Notes: generated by a model not told the origin, from the letters alone. A DNA stretch of 32,182 nucleotides from Sphingobacterium bovistauri (GCF_020295405.1 NZ_JADEYP010000040.1:1-32182), one strand, 5' to 3'. Numbered from the stretch's first letter, positions 15,347 to 23,571 are shown. Numbers and translations: made by a program.

Positions 15347-17353
15347 ATGCTACCAAATCAATTAGTTAAACTATTTTTAGTTTATCTTTCTTTAGTATTA
15401 TCAAATTCAAGCTCATATGCCCAAAATATCAACGTGGACAGCTTACTCAAATTAGTAAGCACGAATAATCCTGACTCCACTAATGGTCGTATTTATTATG
15501 ATTTAGCGAGAAATACATATGCCAGTGATACAAAAAATGCGTTATTATGGGCAAAACAAGGTGTTCAATATTTTGAAAACACAGAATCACATCAATTATT
15601 GACGCGTTGTATGAATTTAGAAGCGGTATGCTTATTCATACTTGACAAACATGAGGAAAGTATAAAGTTACATTACAAAATTCTAAAAATTCGTGAAGAA
15701 AAAAAAGACACACTTGGTATAGCTGAAACCCTCCTCAATATTGGTAATAATTATTATAGAGGCCAAGATCTCGAGCAAGCCGTAAAATTCTACCATAAAA
15801 GCCGAGAATACGCGTTAAAAAGTAATAATGTCAAACTCTTAGCAGGTCTTAATAATAATCTCGGAAATTATTACAAAGACAAATTCAGCGAAAATAAAAA
15901 GATAAAAGACAAGAATTTAGCAATTAAGCATCTTAAGGAAGCGATACTTTATAAGGAAAAGCTTAAAACAGACCGAACCTTAGAAAAAACATATACCATC
16001 CTAGCATATGTTTATTTTGAATCTAAAGATTATAAAACTGCCCAACTCTATGCTACAAAGGCAGAACAATATGCGTTAACACATAAGAACGGTGAAGGTG
16101 TGGGAAGCAGTAAACTACTACTAGCAAAAATTGCCGTCATAAATAAGGAGCATGAATTAGCACAATCAATATTGGATGGTCTTTATGTTTTTTTAGGTCA
16201 AAATAAAGCGTTTCATATATTAAATATGCATGATGACGAAATAATCGTATTGAGAAATATGATCAGAAACCTCCGCTCCAATACGTCTTCTACATTAGAT
16301 TCTCTAAATGAAAACAATTACAATAAACTACTCTTATCGAGACAAAAAGTTCGTGAAGAATTAAATATCCAGTATGAGACCGAAAAAAAGGACTTGGAAA
16401 ATGCCAACTTAACTTTAAAAAATAAAATAACTCAAGACAACTTACATAAAACTAGGGTAATTACTACTATTTCGATTTTATTTGCCTTAGTATTACTTTT
16501 TTTAGTAATTAAGTTGCGCAACAAAAATATTGCCCTTTCAAAATCAGAACAAGAAATTAGAAAGCAAGCAAATTTAGTTCACCAGCAAAACCAACTACTG
16601 AAACAATCAGAATCCTTCAAAACGAAGTTATTTTCAATTATTTCACATGATTTAAAATCTCCAATCAATTCATTGAAGATAATTGTTGATATGTCTGTAG
16701 AACAGAAATTATCAAACAGTGATTATTCCTATTTAATGGATAACTTAAAAAAAGAATTACATGTAACTTCCAATCTACTAAATGATCTATTATTTTGGTC
16801 AAAATCTCAAATGAAGTCCAATTCGATTAAGTGGTCTCATTTCAATTTATATACTACAATCCAAAAAACGGAGAATACTTTATCTTCGTCAATTAAATTA
16901 AAACAATTACAAATTAAAAATCTTATACCCAATGATTTCGAAATTTATGGGGACGAAATGCGTTTCGAATTCATCGTTAGAAATATCCTACACAATGCGA
17001 TTAAATATAGTGAATTCTACAAACAGATTGAAGTTGGAATAAAGAACAAAGGCTCGGAGATTGATTTCTATATCAGGGATAATGGAGTAGGTATGTCACA
17101 TGAACAAGTAAAAAAGATGTTTAACCATGACAGAAGCCGTATAAGCTCAAGGGGGACGCTTGATGAACAGGGTGCAGGAATCGGATTATTGTTATGTCAT
17201 GATTTTGTAGAGAGTTTAGGTTGGACTTTACAAGTAGAATCCACTATAGGTCAAGGTACTATTTTTCACATTTGTATTCCTATGGAAAAACATAAGGAAT
17301 TCCTATCAGATGATTCAGACATCAAACAAGACTCATATCTACAGCTACATTAA
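15347..17353 (+). CDS. TPR-containing sensor histidine kinase (orphan)
   Basis: This 668-aa membrane kinase has a signal peptide to about residue 25 (SSSYA|QN) and a periplasmic stretch of helical tetratricopeptide repeats (about 35-300). A short coiled coil (about 320-365), a transmembrane helix (about 367-390) and a cytoplasmic kinase follow. The phosphoacceptor is H434 in ISHDLKSPI. The ATP-binding domain has the N-box around N550 (RNILHNAIKYS), G1 (DNGVGMS) and G2 (GAGIGLLL). No response regulator lies next to it. Bacteroidota have many such kinases, whose signals are unknown. It has its own promoter after the sdh terminator. Confidence 0.92.
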   Translation: MLPNQLVKLFLVYLSLVLSNSSSYAQNINVDSLLKLVSTNNPDSTNGRIYYDLARNTYASDTKNALLWAKQGVQYFENTESHQLLTRCMNLEAVCLFILDKHEESIKLHYKILKIREEKKDTLGIAETLLNIGNNYYRGQDLEQAVKFYHKSREYALKSNNVKLLAGLNNNLGNYYKDKFSENKKIKDKNLAIKHLKEAILYKEKLKTDRTLEKTYTILAYVYFESKDYKTAQLYATKAEQYALTHKNGEGVGSSKLLLAKIAVINKEHELAQSILDGLYVFLGQNKAFHILNMHDDEIIVLRNMIRNLRSNTSSTLDSLNENNYNKLLLSRQKVREELNIQYETEKKDLENANLTLKNKITQDNLHKTRVITTISILFALVLLFLVIKLRNKNIALSKSEQEIRKQANLVHQQNQLLKQSESFKTKLFSIISHDLKSPINSLKIIVDMSVEQKLSNSDYSYLMDNLKKELHVTSNLLNDLLFWSKSQMKSNSIKWSHFNLYTTIQKTENTLSSSIKLKQLQIKNLIPNDFEIYGDEMRFEFIVRNILHNAIKYSEFYKQIEVGIKNKGSEIDFYIRDNGVGMSHEQVKKMFNHDRSRISSRGTLDEQGAGIGLLLCHDFVESLGWTLQVESTIGQGTIFHICIPMEKHKEFLSDDSDIKQDSYLQLH

Positions 17354-17384
17354 AAATCTATCCTAAGATCTATTAACGATATTG

Positions 17385-17392
17385 TATCTTTG
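17385..17392 (+). promoter_or_regulatory. -7 promoter box 5 nt before a small membrane protein gene
   Basis: TATCTTTG, the same 8-mer as at nth, ends 5 nt before the ATG at 17398. This implies a near-leaderless transcript. Confidence 0.6.
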
Positions 17393-17397
17393 TAGTT

Positions 17398-17658
17398 ATG
17401 AATATTGATAAAGCGCTACTGGTAAATATTGTATTATTAATTCACATGGCCTTAACAGGCATCATGCTATTTCGATTGTTCAAATTAAAAAATGCTACAG
17501 GTGGTCAGCTTGTTTTGACCTTTTTAGGGTTAATGATACCGGTTATTGGTCCTTCAGCATTAATAGTATATTATAATAATTTTGCAAAAAAGTCAGACAA
17601 TAACAAACCAAAAGTTACGAATACTTCTACTAAAAGTCACAATAGAGGTAAGAAATAG
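17398..17658 (+). CDS. Small two-helix membrane protein (PLDc_N-like)
   Basis: This 86-aa protein has two hydrophobic helices (about 8-27 and 38-61) and a charged, Lys/Asn-rich cytoplasmic tail ending in NRGKK. The second helix contains FLGLMIPVIGPSALIVYY, which resembles the short 'phospholipase D N-terminal' helix pair found in small membrane proteins. That family name says nothing about function. Its stop codon is directly followed by the ATG of another small gene, so the two are co-transcribed. Confidence 0.7.
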   Translation: MNIDKALLVNIVLLIHMALTGIMLFRLFKLKNATGGQLVLTFLGLMIPVIGPSALIVYYNNFAKKSDNNKPKVTNTSTKSHNRGKK

Positions 17659-17961
17659 ATGGAATTTGAAAGAGCAATATACTGGGGTAAAATTGCTTTG
17701 ATATTTACTCTTTTCAACAGCCTACTAACTGGAGCTTTAGCTCTAAATACAGTGAAGGATTAGTTGCCTTCAGATATAGTAGGTTACATACTGATAATTA
17801 GCTGTTTCAGCATACCATTAGGATTAATTTCAGCAATAATAAGTGTAAGATTATATAACACAACATTAGCTGCCATATTAATATTTATTAATGCATCCTT
17901 GCTAATAATACCTATAATCTTTCTATATATTATCTGCACCGATTTTTGTGTGATTTGCTAA
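17659..17961 (+). pseudogene. Small three-helix membrane protein interrupted by an in-frame TAG
   Basis: From an ATG at 17659, right after the previous stop and with AGAGG 10 bp upstream, a frame runs 34 codons to TAG (17761-17763). It then continues in the same frame for 65 more codons to TAA (17959-17961). The first part holds one hydrophobic helix (KIALIFTLFNSLLTGALAL). The second holds two more (VGYILIISCFSIPLGLISAI and the Leu/Ile-rich stretch before CTDFCVIC). Together they read as one intact ~99-residue membrane protein broken by a single codon. The second part contains no ATG, and only a TTG directly after the stop could start it. A nonsense mutation is most likely; two separate peptides or readthrough are alternatives. 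Confidence 0.6.
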
Positions 17962-18941
17962 CTTTTCGCTAAACCAATATCAGTTCGAAAATCTCCATTT
18001 TCATCTAATATAAAAGACATAGGTTTCTCCGGATTTTGAATGATTTCAAACAATAAAAATCCCCAGGGTTTCCAAAAACTTTCCAATACCTGACCGTAGG
18101 TCTTCACTACCCAATTGTCGAAAATTGGCTTGAGTGTCCAATCATTCAAAGGCATAGGTTCAACGAAAACTTTGTGAGGTGTTTCCATATAGGTGTATTC
18201 TGGAAGACGGTTGAATAGATAAGCTGAATAAAAAAAACGTGCACATATCTCTTCAAACTGAACAGGGTGTAACTTCTTCCCCTCTACTTTTGCCAAAATT
18301 TCATCATGATAGATCGCATTGGTACCATTATCTTGAAGTGTCGCAATAATTGCAAAGTCTTTCATTCGCAATGAAAAAATCAAGGTATTGATTTCATCAC
18401 GATACAAAAATGTATCTTCTGCATTATCTACCTCGAAAACCTGAACAGTAAAAGGATTTTTATTTTCAAATTCCATCGGAACAGCAATAGATTGCAGCAT
18501 ACCATGGAGATTACGAAATTTGTGTACTAGAGCTTGTGAAAAATTCATTGGTTCTCCAGATAACACTGCCTGACGCATACCTGCTTGAATTTCGTTGAAT
18601 ACAACACCATATAAAATCTTAGCTACCCAATGAAATAATGTTTCTTGCGGAAGATCTTTAACCGCGGCAAAACCATTTTCCATAGCTCGTTCTACTACAG
18701 ATTCTACTTGCTCAAATGCAATAGCACTAGAAGATGAACATGGTAACTGTAATTGTTTATAAGGAACGAAACTCTCATCCAGTAATTTGAATGGCTTATC
18801 TTCCAAATCAAATGTACGCATCATCCAAACAGGGAATACTTGAATGCTCACATCAGCTGATGCTAACTTCTCTCCTGTCAAAAAACACGTACTGCTATCA
18901 AATTTGAAATCTAAAAACGGATTGTAAAGTCTTGTTGTCAT
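17958..18941 (-). CDS. Conserved-looking protein of unknown function
   Basis: I do not recognise this protein of about 327 residues. It has no signal peptide or membrane helix and is rich in aromatic residues (MTTRLYNPFLDFKFD near the start, SFWKPWGFLLFEI near the end). There is one cysteine in STCFLTGEKL and another in LPCSSSSA, with no evident catalytic motif. A longer frame exists from a TTG at 18968, but a perfect -7 box (TACCTTTG on the minus strand, 18957-18950) lies between that TTG and the ATG at 18941, so I start at the ATG. The stop overlaps the convergent small gene's stop, leaving no room for a terminator. Confidence 0.8.
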   Translation of the reverse strand: MTTRLYNPFLDFKFDSSTCFLTGEKLASADVSIQVFPVWMMRTFDLEDKPFKLLDESFVPYKQLQLPCSSSSAIAFEQVESVVERAMENGFAAVKDLPQETLFHWVAKILYGVVFNEIQAGMRQAVLSGEPMNFSQALVHKFRNLHGMLQSIAVPMEFENKNPFTVQVFEVDNAEDTFLYRDEINTLIFSLRMKDFAIIATLQDNGTNAIYHDEILAKVEGKKLHPVQFEEICARFFYSAYLFNRLPEYTYMETPHKVFVEPMPLNDWTLKPIFDNWVVKTYGQVLESFWKPWGFLLFEIIQNPEKPMSFILDENGDFRTDIGLAKS

Positions 18942-18949
18942 ATCGAGAG

Positions 18950-18957
18950 CAAAGGTA
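18950..18957 (-). promoter_or_regulatory. -7 promoter box of the unknown minus-strand gene
   Basis: It reads TACCTTTG on the minus strand and ends 8 nt before the ATG at 18941. It decides the start codon: transcription from it could not include the upstream TTG at 18968. Confidence 0.5.
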
Positions 18958-19041
18958 ATATAATTCAATCGTTAATAAATCCTTAGTTTCCCTTATTACG
19001 ATGAGTTGACCAAAATTAATTTATTTTATTTTCAATATTTA

Positions 19042-19071
19042 TTGAAAGTTTAGAAAATATAATTATATTTG
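19042..19071 (+). promoter_or_regulatory. Promoter of the five-gene GbsR/TIGR01777 operon
   Basis: TTG (19042-19044) and TATATTTG (19064-19071) are separated by 19 bp, a near-ideal Bacteroidota promoter. The first ATG lies 20 bp downstream. No other good promoter appears in the short gaps of the operon. Confidence 0.75.
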
Positions 19072-19091
19072 AATAACAAATTAGATAGACA

Positions 19092-19337
19092 ATGAGAAAA
19101 GAAACAATCGGAATGCTATTTCACATCATATCGATCATTTGTGGAATTTGGTTTTTACTCACAGGATGGATTTGGGTGTATGGAGTTGCTGCATTTATTT
19201 CTTACCCCATAAGTTTTATAGGTCTACTTTTCTGGGGGTTGGGATGTAAATTTAGAAGTGCAAATACTCAATCAATACCTATACTTTACTTTGTCGGTTT
19301 AGTCATTTCATTATTAAGCATACTTTTTTATAAATAA
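19092..19337 (+). CDS. Small three-helix membrane protein, first gene of the operon
   Basis: This 81-aa protein is almost all membrane: helices at about 8-28, 30-48 and 60-79, with a short polar loop (GCKFRSANTQSIP). The second segment contains Tyr/Pro and Gly residues (YGVAAFISYPISFIGLLFWG). I do not recognise a family. It ends 2 bp before the GbsR-like gene, so the two are translationally linked. Confidence 0.7.
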   Translation: MRKETIGMLFHIISIICGIWFLLTGWIWVYGVAAFISYPISFIGLLFWGLGCKFRSANTQSIPILYFVGLVISLLSILFYK

Positions 19338-19339
19338 AC

Positions 19340-19846
19340 ATGAAACTAGAAGAAGCAAAACAACAATTTATAGACACCTGGGGTGCATTAGGCACGGAAT
19401 GGGGAATCAATAAATCCGTAGCGCAAGTACATGCATTACTCCTATCCAGTAGCAATCCCATTTCGACAGATGAAATCATGGAAATGTTAGTTATCTCACG
19501 CGGAAATGCAAATATGAGTATCCGACAACTGATAGACTATGGTATTGTCTACAAAAAGCATATAGCCGGGGATCGTAAAGAATATTTTGTCGCGGAGAAA
19601 GAGGTTTTAAAATGGGCGATGAAAATTGCCATTATGCGCAAGAAAAAGGAATTAGATCCTGTAATGGATATTCTGAAAGAAATAACTGTTGCGACGGAGA
19701 AAGAAACGACAGATGATGGTAAAGAGTTTCACAATACGGTAAAGGAAATTCAGGAACTGACCGATCAATTGGAAAAAATCGCCAATAAGGTATTTGCATC
19801 AAATCGAGCTGATTTATTAATTAAGTTATTCAAATTTATTATTTAG
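19340..19846 (+). CDS. GbsR/MarR-family transcriptional regulator
   Basis: This 168-aa winged-helix regulator has an N-terminal helix beginning KLEEAKQQFIDTWGALGTEW, as in the GbsR group, and a helix-turn-helix at about 40-65 (ISTDEIMEMLVISRGNANMS). A wing at about 72-86 (HIAGDRKEYFVAE) and a C-terminal helical dimerisation part (about 90-165) follow. GbsR-type proteins often respond to small molecules or osmolytes. It is the second gene of the operon, 2 bp after the first and 3 bp before the third, so it probably regulates its own operon. The ligand is unknown. Confidence 0.9.
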   Translation: MKLEEAKQQFIDTWGALGTEWGINKSVAQVHALLLSSSNPISTDEIMEMLVISRGNANMSIRQLIDYGIVYKKHIAGDRKEYFVAEKEVLKWAMKIAIMRKKKELDPVMDILKEITVATEKETTDDGKEFHNTVKEIQELTDQLEKIANKVFASNRADLLIKLFKFII

Positions 19847-19849
19847 ACT

Positions 19850-20215
19850 ATGAATTTTAATATCCTTTCGTACGCATTGTTTTCACTCATCACGATTTAC
19901 ATTATCATTTGGGTGGGAAGGCTATTTCATCGTAACGGAAGAATATTTATCCTTTCATTTTTTCAAAATAAAGAAGAACTGACAGATACAACTAACAATC
20001 TTTTGCTAACTGGCTATTATTTATTCAATATGGGCTATGCTATTATCCAGTTTAGCTATTGGAAGAGAATTGAATCTGTATCCGATATGCTGTCTAGTAC
20101 CTTAGAAAAGACAGGTATTCTAGTACTTATACTTGCATTTCTTCATTACAATAACATGTTGATTATTTACATAACATCGAATTATAATAAAAATAAACTC
20201 ACAACTAAAAACTAA
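19850..20215 (+). CDS. Small membrane protein A of a paralogous pair
   Basis: This is a 121-aa protein with three hydrophobic helices (about 6-24, 52-69, 88-108) and a Lys/Asn-rich tail. It aligns with the next gene product over the middle of the protein: both have a helix, a short amphipathic loop, then T-N-N-L-x3-G-[YF]-Y-L-x-N-x-G-[YF]-A. Here the motif reads TNNLLLTGYYLFNMGYA. I do not recognise the family. It lies 3 bp after the regulator gene and 5 bp before its paralogue. Confidence 0.75.
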   Translation: MNFNILSYALFSLITIYIIIWVGRLFHRNGRIFILSFFQNKEELTDTTNNLLLTGYYLFNMGYAIIQFSYWKRIESVSDMLSSTLEKTGILVLILAFLHYNNMLIIYITSNYNKNKLTTKN

Positions 20216-20220
20216 TTATC

Positions 20221-20595
20221 ATGGAAAATTTAACCGTAATAGGGTATAGTATTTATTTGCCTATAGCTATTGGTCTGACCTACTATGTAGCGTATATTTT
20301 ATTCAAAAATAGTTTAGTTTATATGAACGATATCTTTCATGGGCGTCCTGATGTCGCGGTCGCTACTAATAATTTATTCAGAATAGGATTCTACCTGCTA
20401 AATATTGGATTTGCATTATACATATTAGAAATGTACCTCGATCAAGCGAAAGTTCAAGACTTGATAGAACAATTGAGTTACAAAATCGGTGGATTTAGCA
20501 TTTATTTAGGTATTATGCTTTTCTTAAACATGTTTTTATTCTTCAGAGGTAAAAGAATCGCTAAACAACGTAGAAGCACCCCAATAGCTCACTAA
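20221..20595 (+). CDS. Small membrane protein B of a paralogous pair
   Basis: This is a 124-aa protein with three helices (about 8-28, 51-70, 90-110) and a basic C-terminal tail (RGKRIAKQRR). It shares the motif TNNLFRIGFYLLNIGFA with its upstream neighbour, so the two probably arose by tandem duplication. They might form a heteromeric membrane complex. The NN pair and the Gly residues inside a helix are the most conserved points between them. No known function can be assigned. Confidence 0.75.
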   Translation: MENLTVIGYSIYLPIAIGLTYYVAYILFKNSLVYMNDIFHGRPDVAVATNNLFRIGFYLLNIGFALYILEMYLDQAKVQDLIEQLSYKIGGFSIYLGIMLFLNMFLFFRGKRIAKQRRSTPIAH

Positions 20596-20615
20596 ATTTT
20601 AAATACTCAGTCGTC

Positions 20616-21503
20616 ATGAAAAAAGTCATATTAGCAGGTGGTACAGGTTTTGTAGGCAAGTATCTAAAGAAAGAATATGAAAATCTAGGATATGAAGTAA
20701 AAGTGATAGCTCGCAATCATGGTGATTTGAACTGGCTGGATATTGCTAAAATCACTGGAGAATTGGAAAATTCAACTTTACTGATAAATCTTGCTGGGAA
20801 AACAGTCAATTGTCGTTACAACGAAAAAAATAAAGCGGAAATATTCTCTTCTCGTACAGAAACAACTGAAATTTTAGGTGAAGCAATTAAGGGTTGTAAA
20901 TATCCTCCTGAACTGTGGATTAATTCCAGTACCGCAACAATTTATAGAGATGCACGCGATAGACCAATGACTGAAGAAGATGGGGATATTGGTACTGGAT
21001 TTTCAGTAGAGGTGGCAAAGAAATGGGAACAGACATTCCATCAATTCGAATTTCTTGCAACACGTCAAGTTGCACTGCGGATGGCGATAGTGTTAGGAAA
21101 AAACGGCGGTGTAATAGAACCATTTGACAATCTAGTCAAATTTGGATTAGGAGGTCAGCAAGGAGATGGTGAACAAATGTTTAGTTGGATTCATATTGAA
21201 GATCTATTTCAAATTATCCGATTTATCGAATCAAACAAACACTTAAACGGCGTAATCAATTGTTCATCACCCAATCCTATTAATAATAGGGCTTTTATGG
21301 AGACATTCAGAAACGTTAAAAATATTCCCTTTGGCTTACCCGCTCCATCATTACTATTAAAAATTGGCGCAGTAATCATCGGGACAGAAACAGAACTTTT
21401 GTTGAAAAGTCGATGGGTATTACCAGAAAGATTAATACAACATGGTTTTGAGTTTAAATTCCCTACCATTAAAAAAGCGTTGACGGATATTTTGCAAAAA
21501 TAA
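20616..21503 (+). CDS. TIGR01777-type NAD(P)-binding epimerase-like protein
   Basis: This 295-aa member of the extended short-chain dehydrogenase superfamily has the nucleotide-binding GGTGFVG at 8-14 and NLAGKTVNCRYNEKNKAEI, characteristic of the TIGR01777 (YfcH-like) group. It also has the segments NSSTATIYRDA, LRMAIVLGKNGG and MFSWIHIEDL, and a C-terminal DUF1731-like region (LLKSRWVLPERLIQHGF). No substrate is established for the group as far as I know. The usual Tyr-x3-Lys pair is not obvious: the Y in TIYRDA is followed by no matching lysine, so catalysis may be unusual or absent. It is the last gene of the operon, 20 bp after membrane protein B. Confidence 0.9.
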   Translation: MKKVILAGGTGFVGKYLKKEYENLGYEVKVIARNHGDLNWLDIAKITGELENSTLLINLAGKTVNCRYNEKNKAEIFSSRTETTEILGEAIKGCKYPPELWINSSTATIYRDARDRPMTEEDGDIGTGFSVEVAKKWEQTFHQFEFLATRQVALRMAIVLGKNGGVIEPFDNLVKFGLGGQQGDGEQMFSWIHIEDLFQIIRFIESNKHLNGVINCSSPNPINNRAFMETFRNVKNIPFGLPAPSLLLKIGAVIIGTETELLLKSRWVLPERLIQHGFEFKFPTIKKALTDILQK

Positions 21504-21526
21504 AGTCTCTTCGAGAAGATCTAATT

Positions 21527-21562
21527 AATAGCGTAAACTTAATTGTCTACGCTATTTTTTTT
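21527..21562 (+). terminator. Terminator of the GbsR/TIGR01777 operon
   Basis: AATAGCGTA (21527-21535) and TACGCTATT (21548-21556) form a perfect 9-bp stem around a 12-nt loop, followed by a T run. It begins 24 bp after the epimerase-like gene. Confidence 0.88.
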
Positions 21563-21663
21563 TAAGCATCTAAAAAACAATTATATCCTTGATATTTTAA
21601 AAATTAAGTTATTTTAGGGTCTAAATTTAGGATAACATAAACCTATAAAACCAAATTATTTTA

Positions 21664-22929
21664 ATGAAACGACTTTTTAAAACACTTTACTTTCAAGTAA
21701 TTATTGCTATTCTAATTGGTATTGCATTGGGGCATTTTTATCCTGATATGGGTGTCGCATTGAAACCATTTGGAGATGGTTTTATCAAGCTTATCAAAAT
21801 GATCATTGCACCATTGATATTCTGTAGTATCGTACTTGGGATCTCGGGTATGCAAGATGTCAAAAAAGTAGGGACAATTGGTCTTCGCTCTATGATTTAT
21901 TTCCAAATAACTACTTTTGTTGGAATGTTTATAGCCCTCGTGGTTATCAATCTAGCACAACCTGGTGCGGGTATGAATATTAATATCAATCACTTAGATA
22001 CTAGTCAAGTAGGAACATTTATCGAAGGAGGAAAAAAACAAGAAGGAATAATTGAATTCTTACTTGATATTATTCCAAATAACATTATTGGCTCGCTAGC
22101 AGAAGGAAATATACTTCAAGTATTATTTTTTGCGATCCTATTAGGATTTGCATTTGCCAAAATGGGAGAAAAAGCAGAACCTGTAAAAGTAGTTTTGCAA
22201 TCATTCTTAGACGGTATATTCCTTGTGATCAAAATGATTATGAAAGTAGCTCCATTAGGAGCTATGGGAGCAATTGGTTTTACGGTAGGTAGATATGGTC
22301 TTGATATCCTTAAATCACTTGGCATGATGATGCTATGGTTCTATGTCGCTTGTTTGATTTATATCTTCGTATTTATCGGTTTGGTACTTTACCGCAACAA
22401 GATTAGTCTTTGGAAATTTCTAGTTTATATCAGAGAAGAACTTCTAATCGTATTAGGCACCTCATCTTCAGAATCGGTACTTCCAGCAATAATGGAAAAG
22501 TTAGAAAGAGCGGGATGTAATAAATCGGTTGTAAGACTAGTAATCCCAACAGGTTATTCCTTTAATTTGGATGGGACAGCTATATATTTGACAATGGCAT
22601 CTGTATTTTTAGCACAAGCTATTAATCAACCAATGGGATTAAGTGAGCAATTGTTCTTGTTATTTGTATTGACCATTACCTCTAATGGAGCAGCAGGTGT
22701 AACAGGATCTGGTTTTATTATTTTAGCAGCTACTCTTCCTGTAGTGGGGCATATTCCAGTAGAATCTATTGCTATCGTGTTTGGTATTGATCGCTTTATG
22801 AGTGAAGCCAGAGCGTTGACTAATATTATTGGTAATGCTACAGCTGGATTAGTAATTGCAAAATGGGAAAATGAATTGGACATGGAACAGCTGAATAAGG
22901 TATTGGATAAGAAAGAAATAGCAAATTAA
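21664..22929 (+). CDS. dctA: C4-dicarboxylate:cation symporter
   Basis: This 421-aa inner-membrane carrier of the SDF family takes up succinate, fumarate, malate and related acids. Motifs follow the E. coli DctA pattern: GTSSSESVLP in HP1 (265-274), IPTGYSFNLDGTAIYLTMA in helix 7 with intact NLDGT (301-305), SNGAAGVTGSGFI in HP2, and FMSEARALTNIIGN in helix 8 with R383 at the position of the substrate-binding arginine. It contrasts with the other family member in this window (2128-3294), in which these residues are lost. It follows a strong terminator. A weak TAAATTTA (21622-21629) may be its -7 box. It may be co-transcribed with the next gene (33 bp gap). Confidence 0.93.
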   Translation: MKRLFKTLYFQVIIAILIGIALGHFYPDMGVALKPFGDGFIKLIKMIIAPLIFCSIVLGISGMQDVKKVGTIGLRSMIYFQITTFVGMFIALVVINLAQPGAGMNININHLDTSQVGTFIEGGKKQEGIIEFLLDIIPNNIIGSLAEGNILQVLFFAILLGFAFAKMGEKAEPVKVVLQSFLDGIFLVIKMIMKVAPLGAMGAIGFTVGRYGLDILKSLGMMMLWFYVACLIYIFVFIGLVLYRNKISLWKFLVYIREELLIVLGTSSSESVLPAIMEKLERAGCNKSVVRLVIPTGYSFNLDGTAIYLTMASVFLAQAINQPMGLSEQLFLLFVLTITSNGAAGVTGSGFIILAATLPVVGHIPVESIAIVFGIDRFMSEARALTNIIGNATAGLVIAKWENELDMEQLNKVLDKKEIAN

Positions 22930-22962
22930 AGTGAATTTAGATCAATTTTTCGTCCCGAGATT

Positions 22963-23571
22963 ATGTTTACACGAGTTCTACTAATCCTTTTGGTAATTGT
23001 TTTTGTGTTAGATCAATGTATTATTGGTTTACAAGTAGGTCACCAATTGCGGTTCGGCACCAAAACATTGTTAGTTCCAATTTTGATTGCATATTATGCT
23101 TTTAGTACGAATAAAATAAACAAACTATTTCTAGCTGGCTTAGTGATGAGCTTTTTTGGTGATTTGTTTTTAATGTTTAAAGGCGGATTTATAGCAGGAT
23201 TAAGTAGCTTTTTACTAGCACATATTTTCTATATACTTACCTTTAAACAATTTTTCCAACACAAAAATTTAGCTTTAATTCCACTCATTTTGATTTTTGT
23301 AGGCAGCTTAATTGGATTTTTGTATCCTCATTTAGGAGGGATGAAAATTCCAGTTATCCTATATGCACTCACCATAGGATTGATGTTGTATATTGCCTTA
23401 GGGACAAAACAAACATGGCTAATTGTTGGTGCTATCTTATTCGTTTTATCCGACTCAATTTTGGCAATCAATCTATTTTATAAACAGTCTTTACTTGGAG
23501 GAATGAGCGTGATGCTGACTTATGTCATTGCGCAATATTGTTTGGTGGTAGGGATGGTTAAGAGAGGTTGA
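22963..23571 (+). CDS. YhhN/TMEM86-family membrane protein (putative lysoplasmalogenase)
   Basis: This 202-aa protein has about seven to eight membrane helices. It contains the family signatures FFGDLFLMF followed by GLSSFLLAHIFYI, and a late LFVLSDSILAINLF. In the YhhN/TMEM86 family the acidic residues in these two motifs (here the D of GDLF and the D of SDS) are thought to be catalytic for vinyl-ether hydrolysis. The substrate in a bacterium of this kind is uncertain. It lies 33 bp after dctA, and its last codon is already inside the terminator hairpin. Confidence 0.8.
   Translation: MFTRVLLILLVIVFVLDQCIIGLQVGHQLRFGTKTLLVPILIAYYAFSTNKINKLFLAGLVMSFFGDLFLMFKGGFIAGLSSFLLAHIFYILTFKQFFQHKNLALIPLILIFVGSLIGFLYPHLGGMKIPVILYALTIGLMLYIALGTKQTWLIVGAILFVLSDSILAINLFYKQSLLGGMSVMLTYVIAQYCLVVGMVKRG

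Noticed and set aside
17764..17961. Independent 65-aa gene starting at TTG
   Set aside because: The TTG directly follows the in-frame TAG of the preceding small frame and has no upstream signal. One interrupted gene explains both parts better.
18942..18968. TTG start extending the unknown minus-strand gene by nine codons
   Set aside because: A perfect -7 box lies between the TTG and the ATG, so a transcript from it would not contain the TTG.
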